A stretch of DNA of 54,454 nucleotides, from contig CAMCRV010000016.1 in NCBI GenBank assembly GCA_945877365.1, forward strand, positions 1-54,454, in the 5' to 3' direction. Made by a program: the position numbers and the translations under genes. The notes under the pieces are model-generated. The model did not search any database and was not told the origin of the DNA. It was given only the letters and a program-made list of their open reading frames with translations. Below are positions 16,737 through 26,370 of this stretch, piece by piece (position 1 is the first letter of the stretch; the number at the start of each line of letters is the position of its first letter). The stretch comes from an uncultured Clostridia bacterium. GTDB taxonomy: Bacteria > Bacillota > Clostridia > Oscillospirales > Oscillospiraceae.

Positions 16737-18626
16737 TTATTTCATCAGCTTGCAAACCAGCTCGGTGTAGGCGTAGGGATCCTCGATGGGCAATCCGGCC
16801 ATCAGCTGAGCCTGACAGGTCAGCAGCTGGGCATAGTCCTTTGCCAGAACGGGATCGGCGGTCATGGCCTCCTTCATGGCCTGAACGGCGGCATGATCCG
16901 GATTCAGCTCCAGAATTCTGCCCACCTTCATGTCGAAGCCCGGCTCCACCCGCTTCATGTACTTCTCCATCTCGAAGCTCATGCCGTTTTCTGCCTTCAT
17001 GCACACGGGGTGGCTGCCCAGCTCCGTGGACAGGCGAACCTCCTTCACCTGATCTCCCAGAGACTCCTTCACAAAGGTCAGGAAGCCCTTCAGCTCCTCG
17101 GCCTTCTCCTCAGCCTGCTTCTTCTCCTCCTCGGTCTGCAGACCCAGATCCTCGGTGGCTGCATTGCAGGTCTTCTTCTCCTCGTAGGTCATCAGGCTCT
17201 GGAAGACAAACTCGTCCACATCCTCGTTGCACAGCAGCACATCGTAGCCCTTGGCGGACAGGGTTTCCACCTGGGGCAGCTTGGCCAGCTGCGCCAGATT
17301 CTCACCGGGGGCGAAGTAGATCTTCTCCTGACCCTCGGCCATGGCGTCCACATACTCCTTCAGGCTGATGCGCTTACCCTGCTTGTGGCTGTGGAACAGC
17401 AGCAGGTCGGCGCAAATGTCCTTGTGGGTGCCGTAGTCGGAGACGGTGCCGTACTTCAGGTTCCTGCCGAAGGCATCGAAGAACTTCTCATAATTCTCGC
17501 GCTCGTTATCCATCATGCTCTTCAGCTCGGACTTGATCTTCTTCTCCAGATTCCGGGCGATGATGGTAAGCTGGCGGTTATGCTGCAGCATTTCCCGGCT
17601 GATGTTCAGGCTGAGATCCTGGCTGTCCACAACGCCCCGGACGAAACGGAAGTGCTCCGGCAGCAGGTCGGCGCAGTTTTCCATGATCATCACGCCGGAG
17701 GAATACAGCTGCAGGCCGGCCTTGAAATCCTTGGTGTAGAAATCGTAGGGGGCCTTCTCGGGGATATACAGCAGAGCCTTAAAGGAGACGGCGCCCTCGG
17801 CGCTGGAATGAATCACCCGCAGGGGCTTGTTGTAGTCGAAGAACTTCTCCCGGTAGAAGGATTCATACTCCTCCTGGGTCACATCCTTCTTTGCCCGCTG
17901 CCAGATGGGCACCATGGAGTTCAGGGTTTCCATCTCGGTATAGGACTCGTACTCGGGCTTGTCCTCGTCACAGCCCTCCTTCATCCGGGACTTCTCCACC
18001 TCCATGCGGATGGGGTAGCGGATGTAGTCGGAATACTTCCGCACCAGAGAGCGGATCTCATACTCCTCCAGATAGTCGGAATACTTGTCCTCCTCGGTGT
18101 CGACCTTCAGGGTCATAATCACATCGGTGCCGGGGGCGGAACGGGTGGTCTCCTCGATGGTGTAGCCGTCCGCGCCGTCAGAGACCCACTTCCATGCGGT
18201 GTCCTCGCCGTACTTCCGGGTAATCACGGTGATGGAGGAGGCCACCATAAAGGCGGAGTAGAAGCCCACGCCGAACTGACCGATGATGTCGATATCCTCC
18301 TGCTTCTCCATAGCCTGCTTGAAGCCCAGAGAGCCGGACTTGGCGATGGTGCCCAGATTCTCCTCCAGCTCGGCACGGGACATACCGATGCCGTTGTCAG
18401 AAACCGTCAGGGTACGGTTCTCCTCATCCCGGGTGATGATGATGGCAAAGTCCTCACGGGAAAGACCCACCTTGTCGTCCGTCAGGGCCGTGTAGGCCAG
18501 CTTGTCGATGGCATCGGAGGCGTTGGAGAGAATCTCCCGGAGGAAGATCTCCCGGTGGGTGTAGATGGAATTGATCATCAGATCCAGCAGGCGCTGGGAC
18601 TCGGCTTTAAACTGCATTTTTTCCAT
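16737..18626 (-). CDS. htpG: Molecular chaperone HtpG (Hsp90)
   Basis: 629 residues, normal for bacterial Hsp90. The N-terminal GHKL ATPase domain shows LREILSNASDAIDKL (about 30-44), the Mg-binding SDNGIGM motif (about 77-83) and GQFGVGFYSAF (about 113-123). The middle domain has YIPEKAPYDFY and the catalytic-Arg region NISREMLQHNR (about 335-350). A C-terminal dimerisation domain closes the protein, without an MEEVD tail, as expected. It is a cytosolic ATP-driven chaperone. A perfect CIRCE box in the promoter region indicates HrcA control. Confidence 0.96.
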   Translation of the reverse strand: MEKMQFKAESQRLLDLMINSIYTHREIFLREILSNASDAIDKLAYTALTDDKVGLSREDFAIIITRDEENRTLTVSDNGIGMSRAELEENLGTIAKSGSLGFKQAMEKQEDIDIIGQFGVGFYSAFMVASSITVITRKYGEDTAWKWVSDGADGYTIEETTRSAPGTDVIMTLKVDTEEDKYSDYLEEYEIRSLVRKYSDYIRYPIRMEVEKSRMKEGCDEDKPEYESYTEMETLNSMVPIWQRAKKDVTQEEYESFYREKFFDYNKPLRVIHSSAEGAVSFKALLYIPEKAPYDFYTKDFKAGLQLYSSGVMIMENCADLLPEHFRFVRGVVDSQDLSLNISREMLQHNRQLTIIARNLEKKIKSELKSMMDNERENYEKFFDAFGRNLKYGTVSDYGTHKDICADLLLFHSHKQGKRISLKEYVDAMAEGQEKIYFAPGENLAQLAKLPQVETLSAKGYDVLLCNEDVDEFVFQSLMTYEEKKTCNAATEDLGLQTEEEKKQAEEKAEELKGFLTFVKESLGDQVKEVRLSTELGSHPVCMKAENGMSFEMEKYMKRVEPGFDMKVGRILELNPDHAAVQAMKEAMTADPVLAKDYAQLLTCQAQLMAGLPIEDPYAYTELVCKLMK

Positions 18627-18654
18627 AGTATCGAATTACCGTCCTTCAAATGAT

Positions 18655-18681
18655 TTAGCACTCTAGTTGCTTGAGTGCTAA
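18655..18681 (-). promoter_or_regulatory. CIRCE operator (HrcA site) upstream of htpG
   Basis: TTAGCACTC, 9 nt, GAGTGCTAA: a perfect match to the CIRCE consensus. It starts 2 bp downstream of the -10 box, covering the transcription start. Confidence 0.95.
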
Positions 18682-18682
18682 T

Positions 18683-18710
18683 ATTATAGCGCAGCCGCAG
18701 AAAAAAGCAA
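18683..18710 (-). promoter_or_regulatory. htpG promoter
   Basis: Minus-strand TTGCTT (18705-18710) and TATAAT (18683-18688) with a 16-nt spacer, directly followed by the CIRCE operator. Confidence 0.85.
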
Positions 18711-18715
18711 GGGGT

Positions 18716-18744
18716 TTGAAAAAAGTTCTTTCTTTATTTACAAT
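18716..18744 (+). promoter_or_regulatory. Promoter of the ABC-F-argS operon
   Basis: TTGAAA (18716-18721) and TACAAT (18739-18744) with a 17-nt spacer. It is back to back with the htpG promoter; the -35 boxes are 5 bp apart. Confidence 0.7.
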
Positions 18745-18826
18745 TATGTGATAGGATTAAAGTGTAGAATTATGTGCCTAAGGGCATTTGCAGAAAAAAC
18801 GAGAACGAAACGATAAGGAGTATGAA

Positions 18827-20437
18827 ATGATCACAGTATCCAATCTCGGCATGCAGTTTGGCGGCCAGTGGCTGTTCCAGAATGTGGATCTCCAGTTCCT
18901 CCCCGGCAACTGCTACGGCATCATCGGCGCCAACGGCGCCGGCAAATCCACCTTCCTGCGGATTCTCACCGGGGAGCTGGACTCCACCAGCGGCTCCGTC
19001 ACCGTGGACCCGGACAAGCGGATGTCCGTGCTGAAGCAGAACCAGAACGCCTACGACGAATACACCATTCTGGACACCGTCATCATGGGCAACCAGCACC
19101 TGTACGATGTGATGCAGGAAAAGAACGCCATCTATGAAAAGCCCGACTTCTCCGACGAGGACGGCATCCGCGCCGCCGAGCTGGAGGCGGAATTCGCAGA
19201 CATGAATGGCTGGGAGGCCGAGTCCGATGCCTCCCGTCTGCTGCAGGGTCTGGGCATCCCCACGGATATGCACTATGACCTGATGGGTGCCACCGACCCC
19301 CGTCTGAAGGTGAAGGTGCTGCTGGCACAGGCTCTCTTTGGCAATCCCGACATCGTCATGCTGGACGAGCCCACCAACAACCTGGACATCGAGGCCATCA
19401 ACTGGCTGGAGGACTTCCTGCTGGACTTCCCCGGCATGGTCATCGCCGTTTCCCACGACCGCCACTTCCTGAACACCGTGTGCACCCACACCGTGGACAT
19501 CGACTACGGCAAGATCAAGATGTATGTGGGCAACTACGACTTCTGGTACGAATCCAGCCAGATGGTGCAGGCCATGCTGCGCAATAAGAACAAGCGCAAT
19601 CAGGAGAAGATTGAGGAGCTGCAGCTGTTCATCCAGCGCTTTTCCGCCAACAAGGCCAAGGCCAAGCAGGCTACCGCCCGGCGGAAGCTGCTGGACAAGC
19701 TCACCGTGGAGGAAATGCCCTGCTCCAGCCGCCGGTATCCCTTCGTGGGCTTCCAGCCCGAACGGGAGCTGGGCAAGGACATTCTCACTGTCAAGGATGT
19801 ATCCGTCACCGTGGACGGGGTGAAGCTGCTGGACAAGGTCTATTTCTCCGTGGGCAAAAACGACAAGATCGCCTTTGTGGGTGAAAATGAGCTGGCGCAG
19901 ACTGCCCTGTTTCAGATCCTCATGGGGGAGCTGGAGCCGGACGAGGGCAGCATCAAGTGGGGCGTTTCCACCAGCCGCAGCTACCTTCCCAAGGACAACT
20001 CCCCCTACTTTGAGGGCAACGAAATGGAGCTGGTGGACTGGCTGCGGCAGTACTCCGCCAAGAAGGACGATGTGTACCTCCGGGGCTTTCTGGGGCGGAT
20101 GCTCTTCGGCGGCGAGGATGTGTTCAAGAAGGTCAATGTCCTCTCCGGCGGCGAGAAGGTGCGCTGTATGCTGAGCAAAATGATGCTCTCCGGCGCCAAT
20201 GTGGTGCTGCTGGATCAGCCCACCAACCATCTGGACATGGAATCCATTCAGGCTGTGAACAAGGGTCTGGAGGCCTTCTCCGGCGTGGTGCTGCTGGCCT
20301 CTCACGACCACGAGATGCTTTCCTCCACCTGTAACCGGGTCATCGCCTTCCAGCCCGACGGCACCATTGTGGATCGCTACGGCACCTATGACGAGTACCT
20401 GTACTGGATGGAGCAGCAGAAGGAGAAGCTGAACTGA
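18827..20437 (+). CDS. ABC-F family ATPase (YkpA/YbiT type)
   Basis: 536 residues; the ATG at 18827 has AAGGAG 6 nt upstream and is preferred over a longer frame. Two ATPase domains without membrane segments, as in ribosome-associated ABC-F proteins. Domain 1 has Walker A GANGAGKST and Walker B IVMLDEPTNNLD, but the signature region reads ATDPRLKVKVLLAQAL rather than LSGG. Domain 2 has LSGGEKVRCML and VVLLDQPTNHLD, but its Walker A is GENELAQTA, lacking the usual GKT/S. This half-degenerate pattern is, as far as I recall, normal for the YkpA/YbiT group. The role is probably in translation rather than transport. The stop overlaps the argS start. Confidence 0.9.
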   Translation: MITVSNLGMQFGGQWLFQNVDLQFLPGNCYGIIGANGAGKSTFLRILTGELDSTSGSVTVDPDKRMSVLKQNQNAYDEYTILDTVIMGNQHLYDVMQEKNAIYEKPDFSDEDGIRAAELEAEFADMNGWEAESDASRLLQGLGIPTDMHYDLMGATDPRLKVKVLLAQALFGNPDIVMLDEPTNNLDIEAINWLEDFLLDFPGMVIAVSHDRHFLNTVCTHTVDIDYGKIKMYVGNYDFWYESSQMVQAMLRNKNKRNQEKIEELQLFIQRFSANKAKAKQATARRKLLDKLTVEEMPCSSRRYPFVGFQPERELGKDILTVKDVSVTVDGVKLLDKVYFSVGKNDKIAFVGENELAQTALFQILMGELEPDEGSIKWGVSTSRSYLPKDNSPYFEGNEMELVDWLRQYSAKKDDVYLRGFLGRMLFGGEDVFKKVNVLSGGEKVRCMLSKMMLSGANVVLLDQPTNHLDMESIQAVNKGLEAFSGVVLLASHDHEMLSSTCNRVIAFQPDGTIVDRYGTYDEYLYWMEQQKEKLN

Positions 20438-22188
20438 TGGAAAAAATCTTAAACATCATCACCGCCAAAATGCAGGCGGCCTTTGAAAAGGCAGGGTATG
20501 ATCCTGCCTTCGGCCGGGTCACGGTTTCCAACCGTCCCGACCTGTGCGAATACCAGTGCAACGGCGCGCTGGCTGCCGCCAAGCAGTACAAATGCGCTCC
20601 CATTCAGATTGCTCAGGCTGTGGCAAAACAGCTGGACGCCGCCGATTTTTCCATGATCGACGCCGTGATGCCCGGCTTTCTGAACCTGAAGCTCAGCGAC
20701 GATTTCCTGCGGCGGTATCTGGAGCAGATGCGCACCGCACCGAATTTCGGCGTGGAAAAGTCCGGGCAGGGCAAAACCATTGTCATCGACTACGGCGGCC
20801 CCAATGTGGCCAAGCCCCTGCACATCGGTCACCTGCGCTCCGCCATCATCGGCGAGAGCCTGAAGCGGCTGTACCGGTTCTTCGGCTGGAACGCCATCGG
20901 CGACATCCATCTGGGCGACTGGGGGCTGCAAATGGGTCTGATCATCGCCGAGCTGGAGCTGCGGCAGCCTGACCTGCCCTACTTTGACCCCAATTTTGAG
21001 GGAGAATACCCTGCCGAGGCTCCCTTCACAATCCAGGAACTGGAGGAAATCTACCCTGCCGCCTCCGCCCGGAAGAAGGAGGATGCCCAGTTTGCCGAAC
21101 AGGCTCACACCGCAACCTATGAGCTGCAGCAGGGTCGCCGGGGCTACCGGGCCATCTGGAACCACATCCTGCGGCTGTCTGTTGCCGACCTGAAGCGCAA
21201 CTACCAGAGGCTCAATGTCAGCTTTGAAAGCTGGCTGGGGGAGAGCGACGCCGACCCCTACATCCCTGCCATGGTGGAGGACATGAAGGCCCGGGGCATT
21301 GCTATCCCTTCCGAGGGGGCATGGGTCATCCCCGTGGCTGAGGAGGGGGACAAAAAGGAGATCCCCCCCTGTATTCTGGTGAAGTCCGACGGCTCTGCCA
21401 TCTACGCCACCACCGATCTTGCCACCATGGTGCAGCGGATGCAGGATTTCCACCCCAATAAGATTCTCTATGTCACCGATCAGCGCCAGAGTCTCCACTT
21501 TGAGCAGGTGTTCCGTGCCGCCCGGAAGGCCGGCATTATCCCCGAAAGCGTGGAGCTGGAGCATCTGGGCTTCGGCACCATGAACGGCAGGGACGGCAAG
21601 CCCTTCAAGACCCGGGACGGCGGCGTCATGCGGCTGGAGCAGCTTATCAACGACATGACCGACTTTGTCCGTGCCAAGGTGGTGGAGAACCAGATTGTGG
21701 AAGCCGATCAGGTGGAGGATACCACCGCAAAAATCGCCATCGGCGCTCTGAAATACGGCGATCTCAGCAACCAGCCCTCCAAGGACTATATCTTCGACAT
21801 GGATCGCTTTGCCGCTTTTGAGGGCAACACCGGCCCCTACATTCTCTACACCATCGTCCGCATCAAGTCCATCCTCAGCAAGTACGGCCCCTGGGAGCAG
21901 CTTCCCATTCAGGCATCCGCCAACCCTGCCGCCAAGGATCTGATGCTGGCTATCACCAAATTCGCCCCCGCCATGGAAGGCGCCCTGAAGAGCTCCGCTC
22001 CCAATCTGGTGTGCTCCTATATCTATGAGCTGGCAGGCTGCGTCAACCGGTTCTATCACGAGACCCGGATTCTCACGGAGGAGGACGAAGCCAAAAAGGC
22101 CGGCTATATTGCCCTGATGGGGCTTGCCAAGGGAATTCTGGAAACCAGCATTGATCTGCTGGCCTTCTCCGCCCCTGAGAAAATGTAA
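20437..22188 (+). CDS. argS: Arginyl-tRNA synthetase
   Basis: 583 residues, close to the usual 560-580. The order is an Arg-tRNA synthetase N-terminal domain (1-105), a class I catalytic core with GGPNVAKPLHIGHLRSAIIG holding the HIGH motif (about 119-138), and a DALR anticodon-binding domain at the C-terminus (about 460-583). It attaches Arg to tRNA-Arg in the cytoplasm. The ATG overlaps the ABC-F stop by one base, so translation is probably coupled. The gene is followed by a repeat element. Confidence 0.96.
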   Translation: MEKILNIITAKMQAAFEKAGYDPAFGRVTVSNRPDLCEYQCNGALAAAKQYKCAPIQIAQAVAKQLDAADFSMIDAVMPGFLNLKLSDDFLRRYLEQMRTAPNFGVEKSGQGKTIVIDYGGPNVAKPLHIGHLRSAIIGESLKRLYRFFGWNAIGDIHLGDWGLQMGLIIAELELRQPDLPYFDPNFEGEYPAEAPFTIQELEEIYPAASARKKEDAQFAEQAHTATYELQQGRRGYRAIWNHILRLSVADLKRNYQRLNVSFESWLGESDADPYIPAMVEDMKARGIAIPSEGAWVIPVAEEGDKKEIPPCILVKSDGSAIYATTDLATMVQRMQDFHPNKILYVTDQRQSLHFEQVFRAARKAGIIPESVELEHLGFGTMNGRDGKPFKTRDGGVMRLEQLINDMTDFVRAKVVENQIVEADQVEDTTAKIAIGALKYGDLSNQPSKDYIFDMDRFAAFEGNTGPYILYTIVRIKSILSKYGPWEQLPIQASANPAAKDLMLAITKFAPAMEGALKSSAPNLVCSYIYELAGCVNRFYHETRILTEEDEAKKAGYIALMGLAKGILETSIDLLAFSAPEKM

Positions 22189-22216
22189 TCTGCTTATCGG
22201 CTTAACCCAGCTGCCT

Positions 22217-22379
22217 GATAAATTGGAATTTGTGGGGATGCCCAAAGCCTCCCCTGTGTAAGGGGAGGTGGCAAAAATCTATTGATTTTTGCCGGAGGGG
22301 TTGTCAATCCCCCAGTCAGCTTCGCTGACAGCCCCCTTTACACAAGGGGGCCTTTGAGCTCACTAAATAACAATTTATC
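22217..22379 (+). repeat. Intergenic inverted-repeat element, copy 3
   Basis: 163 bp bounded by GATAAATTGGAATTTG and the inverse-type TAAATAACAATTTATC. The inner core of about 115 bp appears identical to copies 4 and 5. Hairpins include CTCCCCTGTGTAAGGGGAG and GCAAAAATC/GATTTTTGC. It lies between argS and the lipoprotein gene and has no ORF. Confidence 0.85.
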
Positions 22380-22438
22380 GGCTTGCCGACGCAAGCCAAT
22401 ATACGCATCCCATAAAAATGTGTCAAAGGAGAGACGGT

Positions 22439-24340
22439 ATGAACAAAAAGAGACTGATCAGCCTGCTGCTGGCATTTGCTATGGCAGCAACCCTGCTGGC
22501 AGGCTGCACCGGCCAGAAAAACAGTGTTGAAAAGGAGAAGGAAACCGAAAAAACCTCCATCACCATGTTCCTGTGGGATCGCTCCATGCTCAAGGAGTTC
22601 AGCCCATGGCTGGAGGAGAAGTTCCCCGACATCGAATTTACCTTTGTCCAGAGCTTCAACACCATCGAGTACTACAAGGATCTTTTGGCTCGTGGGGAGC
22701 AGATTCCGGATATCATCACCTGCCGCCGGTTCTCCCTGAACGATGCAGCGCCGCTTTCCGAGTATCTCATGGATTTAAGCACCACCGAGGTGGCCGGAAC
22801 CTTCTATTCCAGCTATCTGGATGTGAACCGGGAAACCAGCGGTGCCATCCGGTGGCTGCCCATGTGTGCCGAGGTGGACTGCACCATGGCCAACAAGGAT
22901 CTGTTTGACCAGTACGGCATCCCCCTGCCTACCAACTATGCCGAGTTCGTGGCTGCCATAGACGCTTTCGAGGCGGTGGGCATCAAGGGCTATCAGCCCG
23001 ACTGGGACTATGACTACACCTGTCTGGAGACCATGCAGGGCTGTGCCATCCCTGAGCTGATGAGCCTGGAGGGCACCCAGTGGCGCATGGCTTATGAAAG
23101 TGAGACAGCGGACAGCCAGGTAGGTCTGGATGATACTGTCTGGCCCAAAGTGTTTGAAAAATACGAGCAGTTCCTGAAAGACATCCGCTTTGAGCAGGGG
23201 GATGAGGAGCTGAGGTTTTCCGCCACCATGGAGCCCTATTATCAGGGAAAGACTGCCATGGTTCGCAACACGGCAGCTCTGGCGGACAACATCACTGAGG
23301 AACTGGGCATCAACAGCGTTATTCTGCCCTATTTCGGAGAAACCGCTGCGGATAACTGGCTGCTGACCTACCCCATGTGCCAGCTGGCGGTATCCAGAAC
23401 CGTGGAGCAGGACGAGGCCAAGAAGGCCGCCGTTATGGAGATTCTGCTGGCCATTTTCAGCGAGGAAGGCCAGAAGCACGTTGCCGCCGGCACCTCCGTG
23501 CTGTCTTATAACAAGGAAGTGAACATCACCCCCACCGACTCCCTGCGGTATGTGCAGGACTGCATCACCAGCAACCACCTGTATATGCGTCTGGCATCCA
23601 CCGAGGTTTTTGCCATCTCCCAGAATGTGGGTCATAAGATGATGACCGGGGAGTATGATGCCAAGGCCGCCTATGACGCCTTCAACACCCAGATCACCCA
23701 CTATGCCGACCCGGATGCGGCAGAGGTGCTGTTCACCCAGCAGAACGCCTATTCCAACGATTTCACCGACCACGGAAGCCAGGCGGCCTCCTCCCTGATG
23801 AACACCTTGCGGGCCGCCTTTGACGATCAGATCGCCATCGGCTACTCCCCCGTGGCCACCACCTCCATCTTTGCCGGTGACTACACCCTGCAGCAGACCA
23901 AGTGGGTTCTCACCGCCCGGAACGCCATCTACCGGGGCGAATACACCGGTGCCGAGGTGCGCCGCTTCATGGACTGGCTGGTGAATGTAAAGGAGGACGG
24001 CTCCAATCCCGTGCAGCACCGCAATCTGATTCCTGTCACCAGCGGACTGGAATACACCGTCACCGAGTATGCGCGTGGCAAGTTCCGGCTGGAAAGCATC
24101 ACCGTGGGAGGCGAACCGTTACAGGACGATGCCACCTACACCATGCTGCTGGTAGGCGCGGATAACTTCCTGGAGCACCCCACCTTCTGCAACTGCCCCA
24201 TGCCCGAGGATCTGAAGGCCAGAAGAGAGCCGTATCTTGTCAGTGACTACTCCAGTCAGGAGTGTATGCAGGAGGCTCTGACCAAAACCAGACAGTTCCT
24301 GCCTCCCACGGAGTATGTGACCATCCTCCAGGGCGAATAA
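22439..24340 (+). CDS. Solute-binding lipoprotein with 5'-nucleotidase C-terminal-like domain
   Basis: 633 residues from the ATG at 22439, which has AAGGAGA 6 nt upstream. A lipoprotein signal ends LLAGC. Residues about 30-430 look like a family 1-type extracellular solute-binding protein (ITMFLWDRSMLKEFSPWLEEKFPDI; MVRNTAALADNI; YPMCQLAVS). Residues about 440-600 resemble the 5'-nucleotidase C-terminal domain: SLMNTLRAAFDDQIAI, GEYTGAEVRRFMDWLV, TSGLEYTVTEYARGK and EPLQDDATYTMLLVG. The metallophosphoesterase domain normally paired with it is absent. No permease or ATPase gene is adjacent, so the transporter, if any, is elsewhere. The ligand may be a nucleotide-like molecule; that is a guess. 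Confidence 0.75.
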   Translation: MNKKRLISLLLAFAMAATLLAGCTGQKNSVEKEKETEKTSITMFLWDRSMLKEFSPWLEEKFPDIEFTFVQSFNTIEYYKDLLARGEQIPDIITCRRFSLNDAAPLSEYLMDLSTTEVAGTFYSSYLDVNRETSGAIRWLPMCAEVDCTMANKDLFDQYGIPLPTNYAEFVAAIDAFEAVGIKGYQPDWDYDYTCLETMQGCAIPELMSLEGTQWRMAYESETADSQVGLDDTVWPKVFEKYEQFLKDIRFEQGDEELRFSATMEPYYQGKTAMVRNTAALADNITEELGINSVILPYFGETAADNWLLTYPMCQLAVSRTVEQDEAKKAAVMEILLAIFSEEGQKHVAAGTSVLSYNKEVNITPTDSLRYVQDCITSNHLYMRLASTEVFAISQNVGHKMMTGEYDAKAAYDAFNTQITHYADPDAAEVLFTQQNAYSNDFTDHGSQAASSLMNTLRAAFDDQIAIGYSPVATTSIFAGDYTLQQTKWVLTARNAIYRGEYTGAEVRRFMDWLVNVKEDGSNPVQHRNLIPVTSGLEYTVTEYARGKFRLESITVGGEPLQDDATYTMLLVGADNFLEHPTFCNCPMPEDLKARREPYLVSDYSSQECMQEALTKTRQFLPPTEYVTILQGE

Positions 24341-24352
24341 AACAGCAAAGGA

Positions 24353-24390
24353 AATCCCCACAGCCATGAACATGACTGTGGGGATTTTTC
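24353..24390 (+). terminator. Terminator after the lipoprotein gene
   Basis: An 11-bp stem AATCCCCACAG/CTGTGGGGATT is followed by TTT on the plus strand. Confidence 0.9.
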
Positions 24391-24419
24391 GCTGGATCCC
24401 GGCTTTTCGTCGCAGAGGA

Positions 24420-24577
24420 AAATTGGAATTTGTGGGGGTGTCCAAAGCCTCCCCTGTGTAAGGGGAGGTGGCAAAAATCTATTGATTTTTGCCGGAGGGG
24501 TTGTCAATCCCCCAGTCAGCTTCGCTGACAGCCCCCTTTACACAAGGGGGCCTTTGAGCTCGCTAAATTCCAATTTG
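24420..24577 (+). repeat. Intergenic inverted-repeat element, copy 4
   Basis: 158 bp bounded by AAATTGGAATTTG and CTAAATTCCAATTT. It shares the 115-bp core with copies 3 and 5 in the same direction. It ends about 12 bp from the stop of the ABC exporter gene and may act as its 3' hairpin. Confidence 0.85.
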
Positions 24578-24588
24578 TCGTGCCTGCC

Positions 24589-26343
24589 CTACCTTCCTGC
24601 CAGAGCGTTCTGGGTCTGATACAGCTGGGAGTAGATGCCTCCGGTATGTACCAGCTGCTCATGGGTGCCGCACTCGGTGATGGTGCCGTCGGCAATGGAG
24701 ATGATCCGGTTGGCGTTGCGGATGGTGGACAGCCGGTGGGCAATGATCAGGGTGGTACGACCCACCGCCAGACTATCGAAGGCACGCTGGATCTTTGCCT
24801 CCGTGACAGAGTCCAGCGCGGAGGTGGCCTCGTCCAGAATCAGGATGGGGGGATTCTTCAGGAAAATCCGGGCGATGGCAATGCGCTGCTTCTGACCGCC
24901 GGACAGGAGGGTTCCCCGCTCTCCCACATAGGTGTCAAAGCCGTTGGGCATGGCCAGAATGTCCTCGTAGATCTCCGCCTTTTTCGCCGCCTCCATCACT
25001 TCCTCCCGGCTGGCCCCGGGCTTGCCGTAGCGAATATTTTCCAGCACGGTGTCGGCAAACAGGAACACATCCTGCTGGACGATGCCGATGGCCTGATGCA
25101 GGCTCTGCTGGGTCACCTGCCGGATATCCCGCCCGTCGATGCGGATGGCGCCGCTGCTGACATCGTAAAACCTTGGAATCAGCTGGCACAGCGTGGTCTT
25201 GCCGCCGCCGGAGGGGCCCACCACGGCGATGGTTTCCCCGGGCTGAACGGTCAGGCTCACATCATGCAGGACAGCCAGATCCCCGTCATAGGCAAAGGAC
25301 ACATGATCCACCGCAATCTCCCCCCGGACATTGTCCAGAGGCCAGGCATCGGGGGCATCGGCAATGGCAGGCTCGGTGCGCATCAGCTCCACGAACCGAT
25401 TCAGTCCGGCGAAGCCGTTGGCGAACATCTCCGAAAAGCTGGAGAGCTTGCGCATGGGGGTGACGAAGGAGGAAATGTACAGGGTAAAGGTCAGAAGATC
25501 CCGGTAGTCCATATCCTCCGCCATGATGAGATAGCCTCCCACGCCGATGACGATGACATTCAGGCTGGTGAGGAAGAACTCCATGGAGCTGGCAAACCGG
25601 CCCATGGCCTTGTGAAATTCCCGCTTGGAGGTTTTATATTCCTCATTGGCGGCGGTAAACCGGGCGTTTTCCACAGTTTCGTTGGCAAAGGTCTTGGCGG
25701 TGCGGATGCCGGAGAGGCTGGACTCGATCTCGGCGTTGATATGCCCCACCTTCTGCTTCACCCGTCCGGAAGCCCGGCTCATGCTGCCCCGCATGGAGAA
25801 CACCACCACCAGAAAAATGGGGATGGTCACCGCCACAATCACCGCCAGCTTCCACTGGATGGAGAACATCACCACCAGCGCGCCAAGAATGGTGACGGTG
25901 GAGGTGAGGATATCCTCCGGGCCGTGGTGGGCCAGCTCCGTCAGGTCAAACAGGTCGCTGGTGAGGCGGCTCATCAGCTGGCCGGTGCGGTTGGCGTCGT
26001 AAAAATCGAAGCTCAGCTCCTGCATATGCCGGAACAGATCCTGCCGGATGTCCGCCTCCACCCGGATACCGAAGGTATGGCCGTAGTAGCAGACAATATA
26101 ATTGAGAAATGTCCGCAGGACATAGGCCGCCGCGGTAAACGCCATCACCAGAAAAAAGGTGCGGTACAGGCCCCGGGGGAGCATATCGTACAGGGCGCTT
26201 CTGGTCACCAGCGGAAAGGCCAGATCCACCGCGGCGATGCCCACGGCGCAGCTCACATCCACGGCGAACAGCTTTTTATGCTTTGGAAAATAGCTCAGGA
26301 AAATCCGCAGCGGAGAACGCTGCCGGTAATCCTTGGTAGTCAT
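24589..26343 (-). CDS. ABC exporter, fused membrane and ATPase domains (MsbA/LmrA type)
   Basis: 584 residues; the ATG at 26343 is chosen by its AGAGAGG site. The half-transporter has a six-helix ABC membrane domain (about 20-310) and an ATPase domain (about 335-575) with Walker A GPSGGGKTT, signature LLSGGQKQR, Walker B ILILDEATSALD and H-loop IIAHRLST. It should work as a homodimer that exports lipids, drugs or peptides; the substrate cannot be told from sequence. It stands alone, with a promoter of its own. Confidence 0.9.
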   Translation of the reverse strand: MTTKDYRQRSPLRIFLSYFPKHKKLFAVDVSCAVGIAAVDLAFPLVTRSALYDMLPRGLYRTFFLVMAFTAAAYVLRTFLNYIVCYYGHTFGIRVEADIRQDLFRHMQELSFDFYDANRTGQLMSRLTSDLFDLTELAHHGPEDILTSTVTILGALVVMFSIQWKLAVIVAVTIPIFLVVVFSMRGSMSRASGRVKQKVGHINAEIESSLSGIRTAKTFANETVENARFTAANEEYKTSKREFHKAMGRFASSMEFFLTSLNVIVIGVGGYLIMAEDMDYRDLLTFTLYISSFVTPMRKLSSFSEMFANGFAGLNRFVELMRTEPAIADAPDAWPLDNVRGEIAVDHVSFAYDGDLAVLHDVSLTVQPGETIAVVGPSGGGKTTLCQLIPRFYDVSSGAIRIDGRDIRQVTQQSLHQAIGIVQQDVFLFADTVLENIRYGKPGASREEVMEAAKKAEIYEDILAMPNGFDTYVGERGTLLSGGQKQRIAIARIFLKNPPILILDEATSALDSVTEAKIQRAFDSLAVGRTTLIIAHRLSTIRNANRIISIADGTITECGTHEQLVHTGGIYSQLYQTQNALAGR

Positions 26344-26370
26344 GGCAAAAACCTCTCTTTCTTTTCCCAC

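Noticed and set aside
18827..20437. Antibiotic-resistance ABC-F protein
   Set aside because: The degenerate second Walker A and the signature region fit the housekeeping YkpA/YbiT group, and the gene is coupled to argS.
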